Below are positions 17,831 through 27,389 of a stretch of DNA of 64,000 bases, one piece after another (positions within the stretch are counted from its first letter, which is position 1; every line of letters begins with the position of its first letter). The stretch comes from DATBAX01 sp963762965 (lineage in GTDB: Bacteria; Acidobacteriota; Terriglobia; Terriglobales; Acidobacteriaceae), in assembly GCA_963762965.1 (NCBI GenBank), contig CAVXME010000001.1:2418001-2482000 (forward strand), written 5' to 3'. The translations under genes were made by a program, and so were the position numbers. The notes below the pieces were generated by a model. It was not told where the DNA came from. It saw only the letters and a list, made by a program, of their open reading frames with translations, and did no database searches.

Positions 17831-19324
17831 ATGGCGAATCTGTTGGCGAGAAAGCGGATCGACACGCTCATGCAGGAGGCCGGGGAGACTGGGGAACACA
17901 GTCTCAAGCGGACCCTGGGGCCGATGAACTTGGTCATGCTTGGAATTGGCGCCATTATCGGCGCGGGTTTGTTCGTGCGAACCGCCGCTGCAATCGCCGA
18001 CCGGTCGGGACCCTCGGTGACGCTGGCATTCATTGTCGCGGGAGTCGGCTGCACGTTCGCCGGGCTCTGTTACGCCGAATTCGCCTCGATGATCCCGGTG
18101 GCGGGAAGCGCTTATACCTATTCCTACGCCACCATGGGAGAACTGGTCGCCTGGATCATCGGTTGGGACCTGGTGTTGGAATATGCCGTGGGCGCGGCGA
18201 CGGTCGCAATCGCATGGAGCGAATATTTCAACCGCGTGCTAGGCTGGTTCGGCATTTCCTTTCCCTATCAGTGGTGCCATTCTCCGCTTCAGACAGCGGA
18301 CACGGGAACGCGCGGCATCATCAATTTTCCAGCTCTGATCATTCTCTTTCTGATCTCGGCCCTGCTCATCAAGGGCACGAAGGAATCTGCCATCGTGAAT
18401 GGCATTATCGTCTGCCTAAAGGTGACGATCGTCATTCTGGTGATTGCCATTGGCTGGGGATTCATGAATCCGGCCAATCACACGCCGTTCATTCCACCGG
18501 CGACGATCTATGTAACACCGCAGGGCATCAGTCACCATTACGGCGGCCTGCTCGGAATTCTTGGCGCCGCCGGAGTGGTGTTCTTTGCTTACATCGGGTT
18601 TGACGCGGTTTCAACGGCTGCACAGGAGGCACGAAATCCCAAGCGTGATATGCCCATTGGCATTCTGGGATCGCTGGTGATTTGCACAGTGCTTTACGTG
18701 CTGTTCGCGTATGTGCTGAGCGGTGTGGCAACGGTCCAGGACTTTCGTACTGCCGGGCGTGAAGCGTCGGTTGCGTTTGCCATCACCAAGTACATGCATG
18801 GCTATGAATGGCTTTCAAAATCGGTGACACTCGCGATCCTGGCAGGGTTCTCATCCGTGATTCTGGTGATGCTGCTAGGGCAGTCCCGGGTCTTCTATTC
18901 GATGAGCAAGGACGGCCTTGTTCCCAAGATTTTTTCCGAAGTTCATCCCCGTTTTCACACGCCATACCGGTCGAACATGCTGTTCTTCGTTTTTACCGGA
19001 CTGTTTGCAGGATTTATTCCGGAGGACATCGTCGGCGAGATGACCAGCATCGGAACTCTGTTTGCTTTTGTGCTGGTATGCATCGGAGTCTGGATCCTGC
19101 GGCGGCGGCGTCCGGATTTACAGCGGGCTTTCCGGGTCCCGGCGGTTCCGTTCGTCTCGACGGCGGGCGTGATTGTCTGCGGCGCCATGATCTACGGCCT
19201 CGGCTGGACGAACTGGTTGCGCCTGTTTGTTTGGCTGGTAATCGGGCTGGTCTTCTACTTCACCTACGGACGCAAGCACAGCAAGGTGCAAGCGCTGGAG
19301 GCAGGAGCCAAGCCTACGGTGTGA
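17831..19324 (+). CDS. APC-superfamily cationic amino acid transporter-like permease
   Basis: From the ATG at 17831 (GAGGAG immediately upstream) the product has 497 residues and 12-14 membrane segments. The N-terminal SLKRTLGPMNLVMLGIGAII and GAGLFVRTA segments and the FFAYIGFDAVSTAAQEARNP motif are characteristic of the CAT/YfnA branch. It lies directly after another APC permease, suggesting paired uptake or exchange of amino acids. Confidence 0.9.
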   Translation: MANLLARKRIDTLMQEAGETGEHSLKRTLGPMNLVMLGIGAIIGAGLFVRTAAAIADRSGPSVTLAFIVAGVGCTFAGLCYAEFASMIPVAGSAYTYSYATMGELVAWIIGWDLVLEYAVGAATVAIAWSEYFNRVLGWFGISFPYQWCHSPLQTADTGTRGIINFPALIILFLISALLIKGTKESAIVNGIIVCLKVTIVILVIAIGWGFMNPANHTPFIPPATIYVTPQGISHHYGGLLGILGAAGVVFFAYIGFDAVSTAAQEARNPKRDMPIGILGSLVICTVLYVLFAYVLSGVATVQDFRTAGREASVAFAITKYMHGYEWLSKSVTLAILAGFSSVILVMLLGQSRVFYSMSKDGLVPKIFSEVHPRFHTPYRSNMLFFVFTGLFAGFIPEDIVGEMTSIGTLFAFVLVCIGVWILRRRRPDLQRAFRVPAVPFVSTAGVIVCGAMIYGLGWTNWLRLFVWLVIGLVFYFTYGRKHSKVQALEAGAKPTV

Positions 19325-19344
19325 TTCCTCTCCGTGATTCCTTT

Positions 19345-19410
19345 CGTAGAGGCGTAGCTCGCTACGTCTCTTTTTCGCTGCCGGCAGACGCAGCAAGCTG
19401 CGTCTCTACG
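19345..19410. repeat. CGTAGAGGCG-family inverted repeat
   Basis: CGTAGAGGCGTAGCTCGCTACGTCTC at the left and a reverse copy ending CGTCTCTACG at the right form two adjacent hairpins. Same family as 10813-10928 and 55183-55218. Confidence 0.55.
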
Positions 19411-19546
19411 GGGCAGACTGGAAAGAAGCTCTCCGCCGTCAGGTCTTGCGCCGTACTGACGCATAAGGCCCTGCTTTTCTTGCGACCCGCATCTCGCTAC
19501 CCCTTTTCGATCTCACGGTTTAAGCTGATGGCTGACAGCTGCCCTC

Positions 19547-21120
19547 ATGAAAATCGTTACCGCTTCCGAGATGCGCGAGATCGACCGCGTGACCGGCGAA
19601 CGCTTTGGCGTATCGTCGCTGACGCTCATGGAAAGCGCGGGTACTGCGGTCGCGGAGTTTGCCTTGTCACGTTATCCGCAAGCGCGAGTGGTTGGCGTGA
19701 TCTGTGGCAAAGGGAACAACGGCGGCGATGGTTTTGTGGTCGCGCGCAAGTTAAAACAAGCAGGGAAAAAGGTTCGAGTACTCTTACTCGCGGATCCAAA
19801 AGAACTCCGTGGCGATGCGGCAAAAATGTTCAAGAAGCTCGCCATCAAGCCGGTGATCGTTAAGTCCGGCAAGGATTTGAAGAGCGATAAAGTCCGGGCG
19901 GTGTTCGGTGCGGATGTGCTGATCGACGCGATTCTCGGAACTGGCTTTCGGCCTCCGGTGAACGAACTTTACGGGTCTACCATCGCGGCGCTGAATGCCA
20001 CCTCTTCGCCGATCGTCGCCGTGGACATTCCCTCGGGAGCCGATGCCGACGCCATTACTGAGCAGAACGGAATCATAGCTCGTGCGGATGCCGTGGTGAC
20101 CTTCACCGCTCCTCATCCTGCGCAAGTTTTCGGACAATTGACCCGCGGGCCCATTGTGATTGCGCCCATTGGTTCGCCTGACGAAGCCATAGTTTCTTTG
20201 TTGCATCTCAACCTAATCACCGCCCGAGACATCGCGCAGCTGATTGGGCCGCGTCCGCCGGATTCGAACAAAGGCAGCTTTGGGCATGTCCTCGTACTGG
20301 GCGGATCTCTGGGTAAAGCCGGATCGGTCGCGATGGCGGGGATGGCCGTGCTGCGAGCTGGGGCAGGGTTGTCGACGGTCGCCACACCTAAATCCGTTCT
20401 GGCAACGGTGGCCGGCTTCATCCCGAGCTCATGACGGAGCCGCTGGAAGAAACAGATACCGGAAGCATCTCGTTAAGCGCCAAAGATCACGTTGCCGAAT
20501 TGACGAAGGGCAAAACCGTCATCGCTATCGGCCCTGGCATTTCGCGTCATCCCGAGACCGCGGAATTGGTGCGCGATCTGGTGAAGAATCAGAAACACCT
20601 GATTGTTCTCGACGCTGACGGCCTCAACGCTTTCGAGGGTTGCGCAAAAGAATTAAACGGCAAAGGACGTTCGCTGGTCATCACGCCGCATCCCGGCGAG
20701 ATGGCGCGGCTCCTCGGTTGCACCATCGCGGAAGTGCAATGCGATCGCATTAACGCAGCCCGCAACTTTGCCCGCGAGCACGAATTGATTGTCGTGCTCA
20801 AAGGCCATCGAACGCTGATTGCTCAGCCCAGTGGGGAAGTTTGGGTGAACACGACCGGAAATCCGGGTATGGCCACGGGTGGGACGGGAGACATTCTCAC
20901 TGGGATGGTTGCTGGCTTAATGGCACAAAAACCGGGCCGAATTTTCGAGGCTGTGATCGCCGCTGTCCACCTTCACGGCCTCGCCGGCGATGTAGCTTGT
21001 GAAACCATGGGAGAGCACTCGCTGGTTGCCACCGACCTGATAAAAGCTTTGCCGGAAGCCTTCCGGCGGGTACGTCAGTCGGCGCAGGAAAAATCTGTGG
21101 AAATTGGTGGGCGGGCCTGA
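19547..21120 (+). pseudogene. nnr: NAD(P)H-hydrate epimerase/dehydratase, interrupted by a single-base frameshift
   Basis: The first reading frame (19547-20434, 295 residues) holds the whole epimerase domain (CGKGNNGGDGFVVARKL, VDIPSGADAD) and the first part of the dehydratase domain (KGSFGHVLVLGGSLGKAGS). The second frame (20431-21120, 229 residues) holds the rest, including LDADGLNAF, ITPHPGEMARLL and NPGMATGGTGDILTGM. Adding one C near 20418 restores a continuous protein with GFHPELMTEPL at the join. The enzyme repairs hydrated NADH/NADPH. The broken frames overlap by ATGA, so coupled re-initiation is conceivable, but the split cuts through a folded domain. A sequencing error or a real recent mutation are both possible. 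Confidence 0.85.
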
Positions 21121-21278
21121 TCTCGGTATTTCGTAAATCCCCCGTAATCCCTCTAAGTGCCCGCTGGTGGCGGGTTTGCGGGGATAGTAACCTGGCGGCG
21201 CTGGTTCGGCATTCGAATCCGGACAGCTGCTTCGGTAATCTGTCCACGCGCGGACGGGGGTGGCATAGTGAAGTTGCT

Positions 21279-21674
21279 ATGACACACTTCCCCCAGCCCC
21301 ACCCGCAGCAGCGTGCTCCGCGTATTCAGTTCAACAGCATCATTTCCGCGCTTATCCAGTCGGATAGTGGACAACGCGCCAAAGCCCGGCTTTACACCGT
21401 CTCCATGACCGGTGGATTGCTGCGGCTGGCAAAGGCGCTGTCCAGCGGCGACTTCGTCGAGGTGGCTTTCCAGACCGGTTCCGGCCCTGTTCACGGCATG
21501 GCCGAGATGCTGGCACCCACGCGTCGGGCGACAGATGGCGTCCTGCAACCGTTCCGCTTTATCGCCTTGGACGACGACGATCATCGTGTGCTGCGCATGG
21601 CCTTGGACTCGATTTCCGACAGAAGTTTTTTAGGCCTGCGCTCCTCCCAATGGACGCTACCTAAAGGGCAATAA
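21279..21674 (+). CDS. PilZ-like domain protein
   Basis: The 131-residue protein has an N-terminal RAPR segment and a YTVSMTGGLLRL segment resembling the R-x3-R and (D/N)-x-S-x-x-G motifs of PilZ domains, with several predicted beta-strands. Canonical PilZ proteins bind cyclic-di-GMP; here the arginine motif is imperfect, so binding is uncertain. It stands alone between nnr and tsaE. Confidence 0.6.
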   Translation: MTHFPQPHPQQRAPRIQFNSIISALIQSDSGQRAKARLYTVSMTGGLLRLAKALSSGDFVEVAFQTGSGPVHGMAEMLAPTRRATDGVLQPFRFIALDDDDHRVLRMALDSISDRSFLGLRSSQWTLPKGQ

Positions 21675-21721
21675 ACCAACTCTCCTCGGCCGCCTTTTAC
21701 TCCGTGTGCGCTAGCTCTCGT

Positions 21722-21727
21722 TATACT
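21722..21727 (+). promoter_or_regulatory. Candidate -10 box for tsaE
   Basis: TATACT lies 42 bp before the tsaE ATG. No good -35 hexamer is present at 17 bp, so this is a weak call. Confidence 0.3.
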
Positions 21728-21769
21728 GGTCTGGCTTGATCATGCCTGAAGACGATCACGCGACCAGAA

Positions 21770-22201
21770 ATGAGCACGCAAGAATTCATCACCCATTCCG
21801 CAGAAGAGACGATCACCCTGGGGCGAAGTCTCGCCAAAAATCTTCTTCCTCCCAAAATTGTCCTGCTGCGTGGCGACCTCGGTGCCGGCAAAACCACGCT
21901 GGTCAAGGGAATTGCGGAAGCTTTCCACGCTGCTTCGGCTGAAGACGTTACCAGTCCTACCTTCACGCTGGTACATGAGTATCGCGGGCCGGAAGTGAAT
22001 CTTTTTCACATTGATCTCTATCGTGTGGACACGCCGCGCCAGTTGGAAACGCTTGGTCTGGACGATCTGATGACAGAGAACAGTATCCTGCTGATCGAGT
22101 GGGGTGAGAAGTTTGCCCGCTTCGTGCGCGAGCGGGATGTCGAGATTGCGTTGGAGCGGTTGAGCGAGAACGATCGGCGCATCCGCATTTTCGCGGGATG
22201 A
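21770..22201 (+). CDS. tsaE: tRNA threonylcarbamoyladenosine biosynthesis ATPase TsaE
   Basis: The 143-residue P-loop protein has Walker A GDLGAGKTT at about residues 35-43, followed by the SPTFTLVHEY motif and the HIDLYRV and LIEWGEKF segments that define TsaE (YjeE). It works with TsaB and TsaD to make the t6A37 modification of ANN-decoding tRNAs. TsaB and TsaD are not in this window. Length is normal. Confidence 0.94.
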   Translation: MSTQEFITHSAEETITLGRSLAKNLLPPKIVLLRGDLGAGKTTLVKGIAEAFHAASAEDVTSPTFTLVHEYRGPEVNLFHIDLYRVDTPRQLETLGLDDLMTENSILLIEWGEKFARFVRERDVEIALERLSENDRRIRIFAG

Positions 22202-22218
22202 GCTTTTATAACCAAATT

Positions 22219-22322
22219 GTCATCCTGAGCGTAGCGAAGGACCTGTGCATTTGGGAGTGGCATGACGATGGAGCGGAAATACATAGGTCCTTCGTTCGCA
22301 AAGAACACTCGCTCAGGATGAC
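22219..22322. repeat. GTCATCCTGAGC-family palindromic element
   Basis: It begins GTCATCCTGAGCG and ends with the inverse CGCTCAGGATGAC, with inner arms GAAGGACCT and AGGTCCTTC. It lies between the convergent tsaE and fabI genes. Full or related copies occur at 45687, 54595, 57604 and 62988. Confidence 0.7.
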
Positions 22323-22348
22323 AAGAGTTTGATGAGATTGCCTGTGGT

Positions 22349-23119
22349 TCAAAATCCCATAATGTTGTAGCCGCAATCCACATAGATGACTTCCCCGGTG
22401 ATGCCGGAGCTGGCGTCCGAAGCCAGAAACACTCCTGTTGATCCGACTTCTTTCACATCCACATTGCGCTGTAGCGGAGCGCGTTCGGCGTGGGACTTTC
22501 GCATATCGCCAAAGCCCGAAATGCCGCGTGCAGCCAGAGTGTTAATGGGGCCCGCGGAAATGGCATTGACCCGAATTTTCTTCTTGCCCAGGTCATACGC
22601 GAGATATCGCACACTACACTCCAGCGCGGCTTTGGCGACGGCCATCACGTTGTAATGGGGGACGACTTTCTCGGCCCCGAAATAACTCATGGTGATAATG
22701 CTGCCGCCATCGTCCATAAGTTCGGCGGCGGCGCGCGAAACCGCAATGAGCGAATAGACACTGACGTCGTGGGCGATCCGGAAACCTTCGCGGGTGGTAT
22801 TTACAAACTCCCCGGTGAGTTCGTTGGCGGGGGCGAAGGCCACGCTGTGCACCAAAACGTGCAGTTTGCCATAGCGTTCTTTGAGCTGGGCGAAGAGATT
22901 GTCAATCTCGGCGTCGTTCGATACGTCGCATTGAAAGGCTTCCGCGCCGGGCAGAGCGAGGATCATGTCTTTGGCTTCCAGTCCCATGCGCTCGTTCTGA
23001 TAGGTGACGGCAAGCTTGGCGCCGGCTTCGTGCAGTCCCTGCGCGATCGACCACGCGATACTGCGTTTATTGGCGACCCCGAAAACCACCGCCACCCGAC
23101 CTTCAAGGCTGGAGGACAT
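22349..23119 (-). CDS. fabI: Enoyl-[acyl-carrier-protein] reductase (NADH)
   Basis: The 256-residue short-chain dehydrogenase catalyses the last step of each fatty-acid elongation cycle. The N-terminal GVANKRSIAW cofactor motif is present, and the catalytic residues fall at Y146, Y156 and K163, the same numbering as in E. coli FabI. The ATG at 23119 has AGGAG upstream. FabI type and not FabV or FabK, from the Tyr-x6-Tyr-x6-Lys spacing. accB and accC of the same pathway lie 9 kb away on the other strand. Confidence 0.95.
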   Translation of the reverse strand: MSSSLEGRVAVVFGVANKRSIAWSIAQGLHEAGAKLAVTYQNERMGLEAKDMILALPGAEAFQCDVSNDAEIDNLFAQLKERYGKLHVLVHSVAFAPANELTGEFVNTTREGFRIAHDVSVYSLIAVSRAAAELMDDGGSIITMSYFGAEKVVPHYNVMAVAKAALECSVRYLAYDLGKKKIRVNAISAGPINTLAARGISGFGDMRKSHAERAPLQRNVDVKEVGSTGVFLASDASSGITGEVIYVDCGYNIMGF

Positions 23120-23179
23120 GCATGTCTCCTGATAAAATTTGCAGGGAAAAGAATAACAGCTTGGTGAGGAAGAAGTAAG

Positions 23180-23272
23180 ATTTCAGATTGTAGATTTTAG
23201 ATTGCAGATTGTTGTCCGGCGGCCCGCCGCGCTGGTTCTTCAATCTACAATCTAAAATCTGCAATCTGAAAT
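23180..23272. repeat. Long inverted repeat built of AGATT heptamers
   Basis: The left arm has tandem 7-base units (CAGATTG, TAGATTT, TAGATTG, CAGATTG) and the right arm is its near-perfect inverse, around a GC-rich 30-bp loop. It abuts the stop codon of the MFS gene. Its composition differs sharply from the neighbouring DNA. Confidence 0.65.
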
Positions 23273-24522
23273 TATTCCATAAGGCTGGCCTCTTGAACCG
23301 CCGCCGTCTTCACCGGCCAACTCGAGCTGACAAATCCGGCGGCATAGACCAGGCCAATGATGGAAAATCCAGCAACCAGATTTAACTGCGCCACCGCGCC
23401 GACCACTAGTGCTAGAACAATCTGTAGCGCGGTACCGGCAAAGTAGAAGGTATTCTGCACTCGTCCCATAAAATGTTGCGGCACTTGTTCCATCAGACTG
23501 GTATTCATGGCGATGCCTGCCACTCCTCGCCCCGATCCCATCAGCCCGTAGAAGCCGACAGCCATGGCCAGGATCGAAGACAGTGGAGCCACCGTCACGC
23601 AGATCGCTACCAGCCCCATGGACAGCGCAATCGAGCGCTTGCCGCCCAGTCTGGCGATGACTTGCGGGGCATACAGAATGCTGAGGAATGCGCCGGTCCC
23701 CCAGCCTGCATTCAGCCAGCCGTAGCCCACAGCGCCAGCGTGGAAGACCTGATCGCTCAGGGGAGCGGTGACCACGCCACCGGACGACATCGCGCCGAGG
23801 AATAATGCCCAACTGATTCCAATCATGACCACGCTGCGATTGGCACGCAGGAAATCCATGCCTTCTTTCATTTCTCGAAGGAAACGCCCGACCGCAGTTT
23901 CGGCTGCAAGAATGTCAGTCCGCAATTCCTGGGGACGAGGCACCACATGCCGTCCCTTGCGCACCGCGAAGTAGCAGAGAAACGACACCAGGTAGGTGGA
24001 GAAATCAATCAGCAGCACTCCGCCCAGTCCGATGTGGTTGTAGACAAATCCGACGAGAGCCCCAGCCATCAGCCAGCCGCCCTGGATGCCCGCCAACAGA
24101 AAAGTATTGGCGTGGACGAACTCCTGGTCCGGGGTTAATTCCTGAATGAGCGCGGTGATGGTGGGCCAGAACATCCAGAAGCCCGCCGCCACCAGCATGT
24201 TCATCAGATAGAGTTCCCAGAGCTTGGCCTTGCCGTGAAAAGCAAGAATGGAAACCGCAAGAATGACGACAGCGCGGCCGGCGTCGAGCATCATGACCAG
24301 CCGCCGGCGGTCTCCGCGGTCGATGATGACGCCGGTGAATGGCAGCATCAACATGGCTGGAATGGTTTGTACGACCACGAACATCCCTAGCGCCACCGGC
24401 GAATGCGTGGCCTGCAGTACAAACCAGGCGACGGCAGCAGTGTTCATCCCGCTGCCCAGCATGGAAATCACATTGGCCGCGAAAATATAACGCAGCGCTG
24501 GTTTCTGCAGGATGGAACGCAT
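23272..24522 (-). CDS. Major facilitator superfamily transporter (EntS-like exporter group)
   Basis: The product has about 416 residues and 12 hydrophobic segments. The loop after the second helix carries the DRGDRRRLVM motif and an acidic/Asn-rich central loop follows. The overall plan resembles the MFS_3/EntS group of drug or siderophore exporters; no substrate can be inferred. The ATG at 24522 is chosen over an upstream TTG at 24558; neither has a good ribosome binding site. It lies upstream of fabI on the same strand, separated by the AGATT inverted repeat. Confidence 0.85.
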   Translation of the reverse strand: MRSILQKPALRYIFAANVISMLGSGMNTAAVAWFVLQATHSPVALGMFVVVQTIPAMLMLPFTGVIIDRGDRRRLVMMLDAGRAVVILAVSILAFHGKAKLWELYLMNMLVAAGFWMFWPTITALIQELTPDQEFVHANTFLLAGIQGGWLMAGALVGFVYNHIGLGGVLLIDFSTYLVSFLCYFAVRKGRHVVPRPQELRTDILAAETAVGRFLREMKEGMDFLRANRSVVMIGISWALFLGAMSSGGVVTAPLSDQVFHAGAVGYGWLNAGWGTGAFLSILYAPQVIARLGGKRSIALSMGLVAICVTVAPLSSILAMAVGFYGLMGSGRGVAGIAMNTSLMEQVPQHFMGRVQNTFYFAGTALQIVLALVVGAVAQLNLVAGFSIIGLVYAAGFVSSSWPVKTAAVQEASLME

Positions 24523-24626
24523 CTTTAAGACTTTAAATGATGGACGCAGGCTCGCCAATTGTTGTTCGGAGTGATTACACAGATTCAGAATCTCGATTTG
24601 CTTTTTCTTTGCGTCCTTGGCGGCTT

Positions 24627-24699
24627 TTCTTCGCGACCTTTGCGGTTAGAAGCGTTTAACCGCAAAGTACGCAAAGGGAATCGCAAAGGTCGCTAAGAA
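24627..24699. repeat. Imperfect inverted repeat, CGACCTTTGCGGTTA family
   Basis: TTCTTCGCGACCTTTGCGGTTA is followed by AACCGCAAAG and then TCGCAAAGGTCGCTAAGAA, an imperfect inverse. It fills the gap between the glycosyltransferase and MFS genes. Confidence 0.5.
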
Positions 24700-24705
24700 C
24701 CCCGC

Positions 24706-26043
24706 TCAGTTCGAGGACTTCTGGAATGGCCATCGCAACTGAACTTTGCTGGCTTCCGCGAGCAGATAAACGATCAACAAAGTCATCACTGGTTCGATGG
24801 GATGCTTGTAGCGAACGAAGGGGTTCACAAGGTAATAGGGAAGTGGATAGAACAGCAGGCATGCCGCGAAAAGAAAACTGCCCGGCACCCGGTTACGCAG
24901 GGTCAGCCATAGGCCCGCGAAAGCTAGAACCGCTGCCAGCAGGAATTCTGTGTGGCGGGCGATCATCATGTCGTATCCCGCGACGATGGCCAGTTGCGGC
25001 GGAGCGGCCCAGAAGTATCCGACGCGTTCCACGGTGAACCACACAAATCGCCCGGGATGCTCGCGAATAAATTGATTTACCTGCTCTTGTTTTTCCTCCA
25101 TAAAGCGGATCTCGCCCAATTGCTGAAATCTCTGCATGGCATCAGGATCGTTGCCAGGATGTTCACTGCGCGTCCACAGGCCGGCGGACTGGTCGTTGTT
25201 GGCTTCGTGCATCTCGAGCGGAAGATTGTCGCGGACAAAAATAAATTGTCCGAAGACTTCGTAATTGCGGACCAGCCATGGGCTAACCACCAGCGCAGCA
25301 ACCAACACACACGTGCTCGCCCCGATGAATAGCCGAGGATTTCGCGACGAGCGATACCACAGCCAGAGCAAACAGAACGGCAACAGACTCACAATCGCAG
25401 TATTGGTCAGCACGATCACGCCCCACAGCAAGCCGAAACCAATCCACACCCGCGGACGAGGCGGCTCATCCGCCATGCGCAAGGTCATCAGCAGAGCCAG
25501 GCTCAACAGGAATGTGGTAAGGCTGGTCTCCCAAACCACCCGCACCGGCCAGTAAATGAAGTAGGGGAAAACGGCCCAGGTCCAGGCAGTCGCGCGGGCC
25601 ACCGTGGTCCCAAACATCCTTCCCGCGATCTGGTAGAGAGTGAGGCAGGTCAACGCGCCGAAGACGCTATTGAAAGCAAGAATCACCCAGGCCGAAGCCG
25701 CGCTGTAAATTCCGAATAGTTTGAAAACGCCACCGAGAATATAAGGATAAAGCGGCGGCGCCCAGGCGCTGGGGCCGGTGGGCAAATCCGTGGGCGAACT
25801 GAATCCCTGCCCAGTCGCGATCGAACGCGCCAAGCGTCCCATTTCCCATCCAAATTGGAAATGATCGCGGCGGGGAGTGATGCGGTAAGTATGGCCGATG
25901 GTGATCACGGCCAGTCGAAGCAGAAATGCAACAAGAACGATGAAGAGAATCGAGTGCCGCAAGGACCGAGGCTGCTGCGATCCGCCAGCGTGAGGTGAGC
26001 TTTCCGCGATCGCAGGCGGATTCTTCTGGTCGCGCTCACGCAT
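24706..26043 (-). CDS. Membrane glycosyltransferase, GT39/ArnT-like family
   Basis: The 445-residue protein has about ten hydrophobic helices. An early periplasmic loop carries charged residues (RRDHF, about residue 58) in the position where GT-C enzymes carry their catalytic acidic residue. It resembles the dolichyl-phosphate-mannose mannosyltransferase / ArnT group that uses polyprenyl-phosphate sugars. The acceptor is unknown. The C-terminal segment ends with the hydrophobic YKHPIEPVMTLLIVYLLAE, common in the family. The ATG at 26043 has no ribosome binding site but sits just after an extended -10 box. Confidence 0.65.
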   Translation of the reverse strand: MRERDQKNPPAIAESSPHAGGSQQPRSLRHSILFIVLVAFLLRLAVITIGHTYRITPRRDHFQFGWEMGRLARSIATGQGFSSPTDLPTGPSAWAPPLYPYILGGVFKLFGIYSAASAWVILAFNSVFGALTCLTLYQIAGRMFGTTVARATAWTWAVFPYFIYWPVRVVWETSLTTFLLSLALLMTLRMADEPPRPRVWIGFGLLWGVIVLTNTAIVSLLPFCLLWLWYRSSRNPRLFIGASTCVLVAALVVSPWLVRNYEVFGQFIFVRDNLPLEMHEANNDQSAGLWTRSEHPGNDPDAMQRFQQLGEIRFMEEKQEQVNQFIREHPGRFVWFTVERVGYFWAAPPQLAIVAGYDMMIARHTEFLLAAVLAFAGLWLTLRNRVPGSFLFAACLLFYPLPYYLVNPFVRYKHPIEPVMTLLIVYLLAEASKVQLRWPFQKSSN

Positions 26044-26052
26044 TGGCCCAGA

Positions 26053-26060
26053 CTATAGCA
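26053..26060 (-). promoter_or_regulatory. Extended -10 box near the glycosyltransferase start
   Basis: On the reverse strand the sequence reads TGCTATAGT, an extended -10 element, and ends 8-10 bp before the ATG. If used, the transcript would start at or near the start codon and be nearly leaderless. No -35 match is seen. Confidence 0.35.
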
Positions 26061-26105
26061 CAACAGCCGAGGGGCTCCTGAAATCGCCATTGCCGCCACG
26101 AACCA

Positions 26106-26166
26106 CGTAGGCCCGGACGCCGTCTGGGCAGGCGAGCTGGGGCAGGTAAGGGCACCCACCCCTACG
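26106..26166. repeat. CGTAGGCCCGGACGCC-family repeat, copy 1
   Basis: It starts CGTAGGCCCGGACGCC and ends GGGCACCCACCCCTACG. Copy 2 at 28056-28143 has the same ends and order, with an extra hairpin in its middle. Confidence 0.6.
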
Positions 26167-26235
26167 CGAACATCGCTTGCATCCCCCGCGATTCAGAGCT
26201 ACGATGCCTCCGCTGAAAATTTGCGGAGGTGACGT

Positions 26236-27369
26236 ATGCAGCTCGGTCGCTTTCCCGTAGCACTGGCCGTTCTGTTGCTTTCCATTTCTCTCCACTCGCA
26301 ATCCGACAAAATCACCATCCCCGCCGGTTCGCCGGAAGATCAGGCGCTGCAAGTCATTACCGCCGAGCCAGACGCAGCCAAGAAACCCGCGATGTACGAG
26401 GATTTCCTGAAGACGTTTGCTTCCAATCCACAGGCGGTGGCTTATGCCAACTGGCAGCTGGAACAGTATTACCAGACCACGGGAGATCTGCCGAAGGCCC
26501 TGGATTACGGCGACAAGGCACTGGCCGTCGCTCCTCACAATTTCGATATTCTGGTGTCCCAGGCGACCATTGCGCAACAGCTGAAAGACAACGGAAAGAT
26601 TGTCCAGTATTGCGCACAAGCCGGAGCAGCCTACAACGCCATTGGCAAGGACCCCAAGCCTGAAGGCGTGAGCGACCAGGATTTCGCCAGCTCGGTGGAA
26701 GACGAAAAGAAGTCCGCGAAAAACTCCTACGATTTCTTCGAGGCCACGGCTTTCAATGCGATAGCGAGTGAAACCGACGCCCGCAAACGCGTGGCCTACA
26801 TTGAGCTCTTCACGCCCGCATTTCCCAACTCGACCTTCGCAGACCCGCTCGCGTCCTTTGCCATGCTCTCCTTCACGCAGCTCAAAGACACGCCGCGGCT
26901 GATTGCCTATGGCGAAAAGAGTCTGGCGACGAATCCCAACAGCCTGCCGGTCCTGCTGCTGATGGCGAACGCCTATGTGGACGACCCCAAGCCCGGCAGC
27001 GTCGCCAAGGCCGTGAGTTATGCGCAAAAGGCCATTGCTGTCGCCAAAGCCGATGCTCCGGACGCCGACCGCACCAGAAAGGTCTCAGCCGGGGCCGCAC
27101 ATTCAACCCTCGGCCACGCCTACATGAAGCAGGACAAGACCCTGGCATCGATTCCGGAGCTTAAGTCCGCGTGCGCATTACTCAAAGGGGAGGACGATCA
27201 GTCGTACGCCACAGCCTTATACTACCTGGGCTTTGCCTATGCCAAGATCAACAAGCTGACCGAAGCGCGTGAGGTCTTGATGGAGGCGGTAAAGATCCAG
27301 GGGCCCGTGCAGCCTATGTCGCAGGAGCTTTTGACCAAGGTGAATACGGCGAGAGCCAAGCAACCATAG
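26236..27369 (+). CDS. Exported tetratricopeptide-repeat protein
   Basis: The 377-residue product has a signal peptide (1-22) and is mostly alpha-helical with several TPR-like units; the unit around residues 60-100 (NPQAVAYANWQLEQYYQTTG) is the clearest, followed by others near 220-360. TPR proteins mediate protein contacts; no catalytic motif is present. A GGAGGTGACGT ribosome binding site supports the ATG at 26236. It is convergent with the next gene and divergent from the glycosyltransferase. Confidence 0.82.
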   Translation: MQLGRFPVALAVLLLSISLHSQSDKITIPAGSPEDQALQVITAEPDAAKKPAMYEDFLKTFASNPQAVAYANWQLEQYYQTTGDLPKALDYGDKALAVAPHNFDILVSQATIAQQLKDNGKIVQYCAQAGAAYNAIGKDPKPEGVSDQDFASSVEDEKKSAKNSYDFFEATAFNAIASETDARKRVAYIELFTPAFPNSTFADPLASFAMLSFTQLKDTPRLIAYGEKSLATNPNSLPVLLLMANAYVDDPKPGSVAKAVSYAQKAIAVAKADAPDADRTRKVSAGAAHSTLGHAYMKQDKTLASIPELKSACALLKGEDDQSYATALYYLGFAYAKINKLTEAREVLMEAVKIQGPVQPMSQELLTKVNTARAKQP

Positions 27370-27389
27370 TCGCAAGCCGAAGTGTTCTT

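Noticed and set aside
21181..21235. tRNA-like GGTTCGGCATTCGAATCC stretch
   Set aside because: No acceptor stem or cloverleaf can be folded around it.
22219..22322. CRISPR array made of the GTCATCC repeats
   Set aside because: The units are inverted, intergenic and kilobases apart, without regular spacers.
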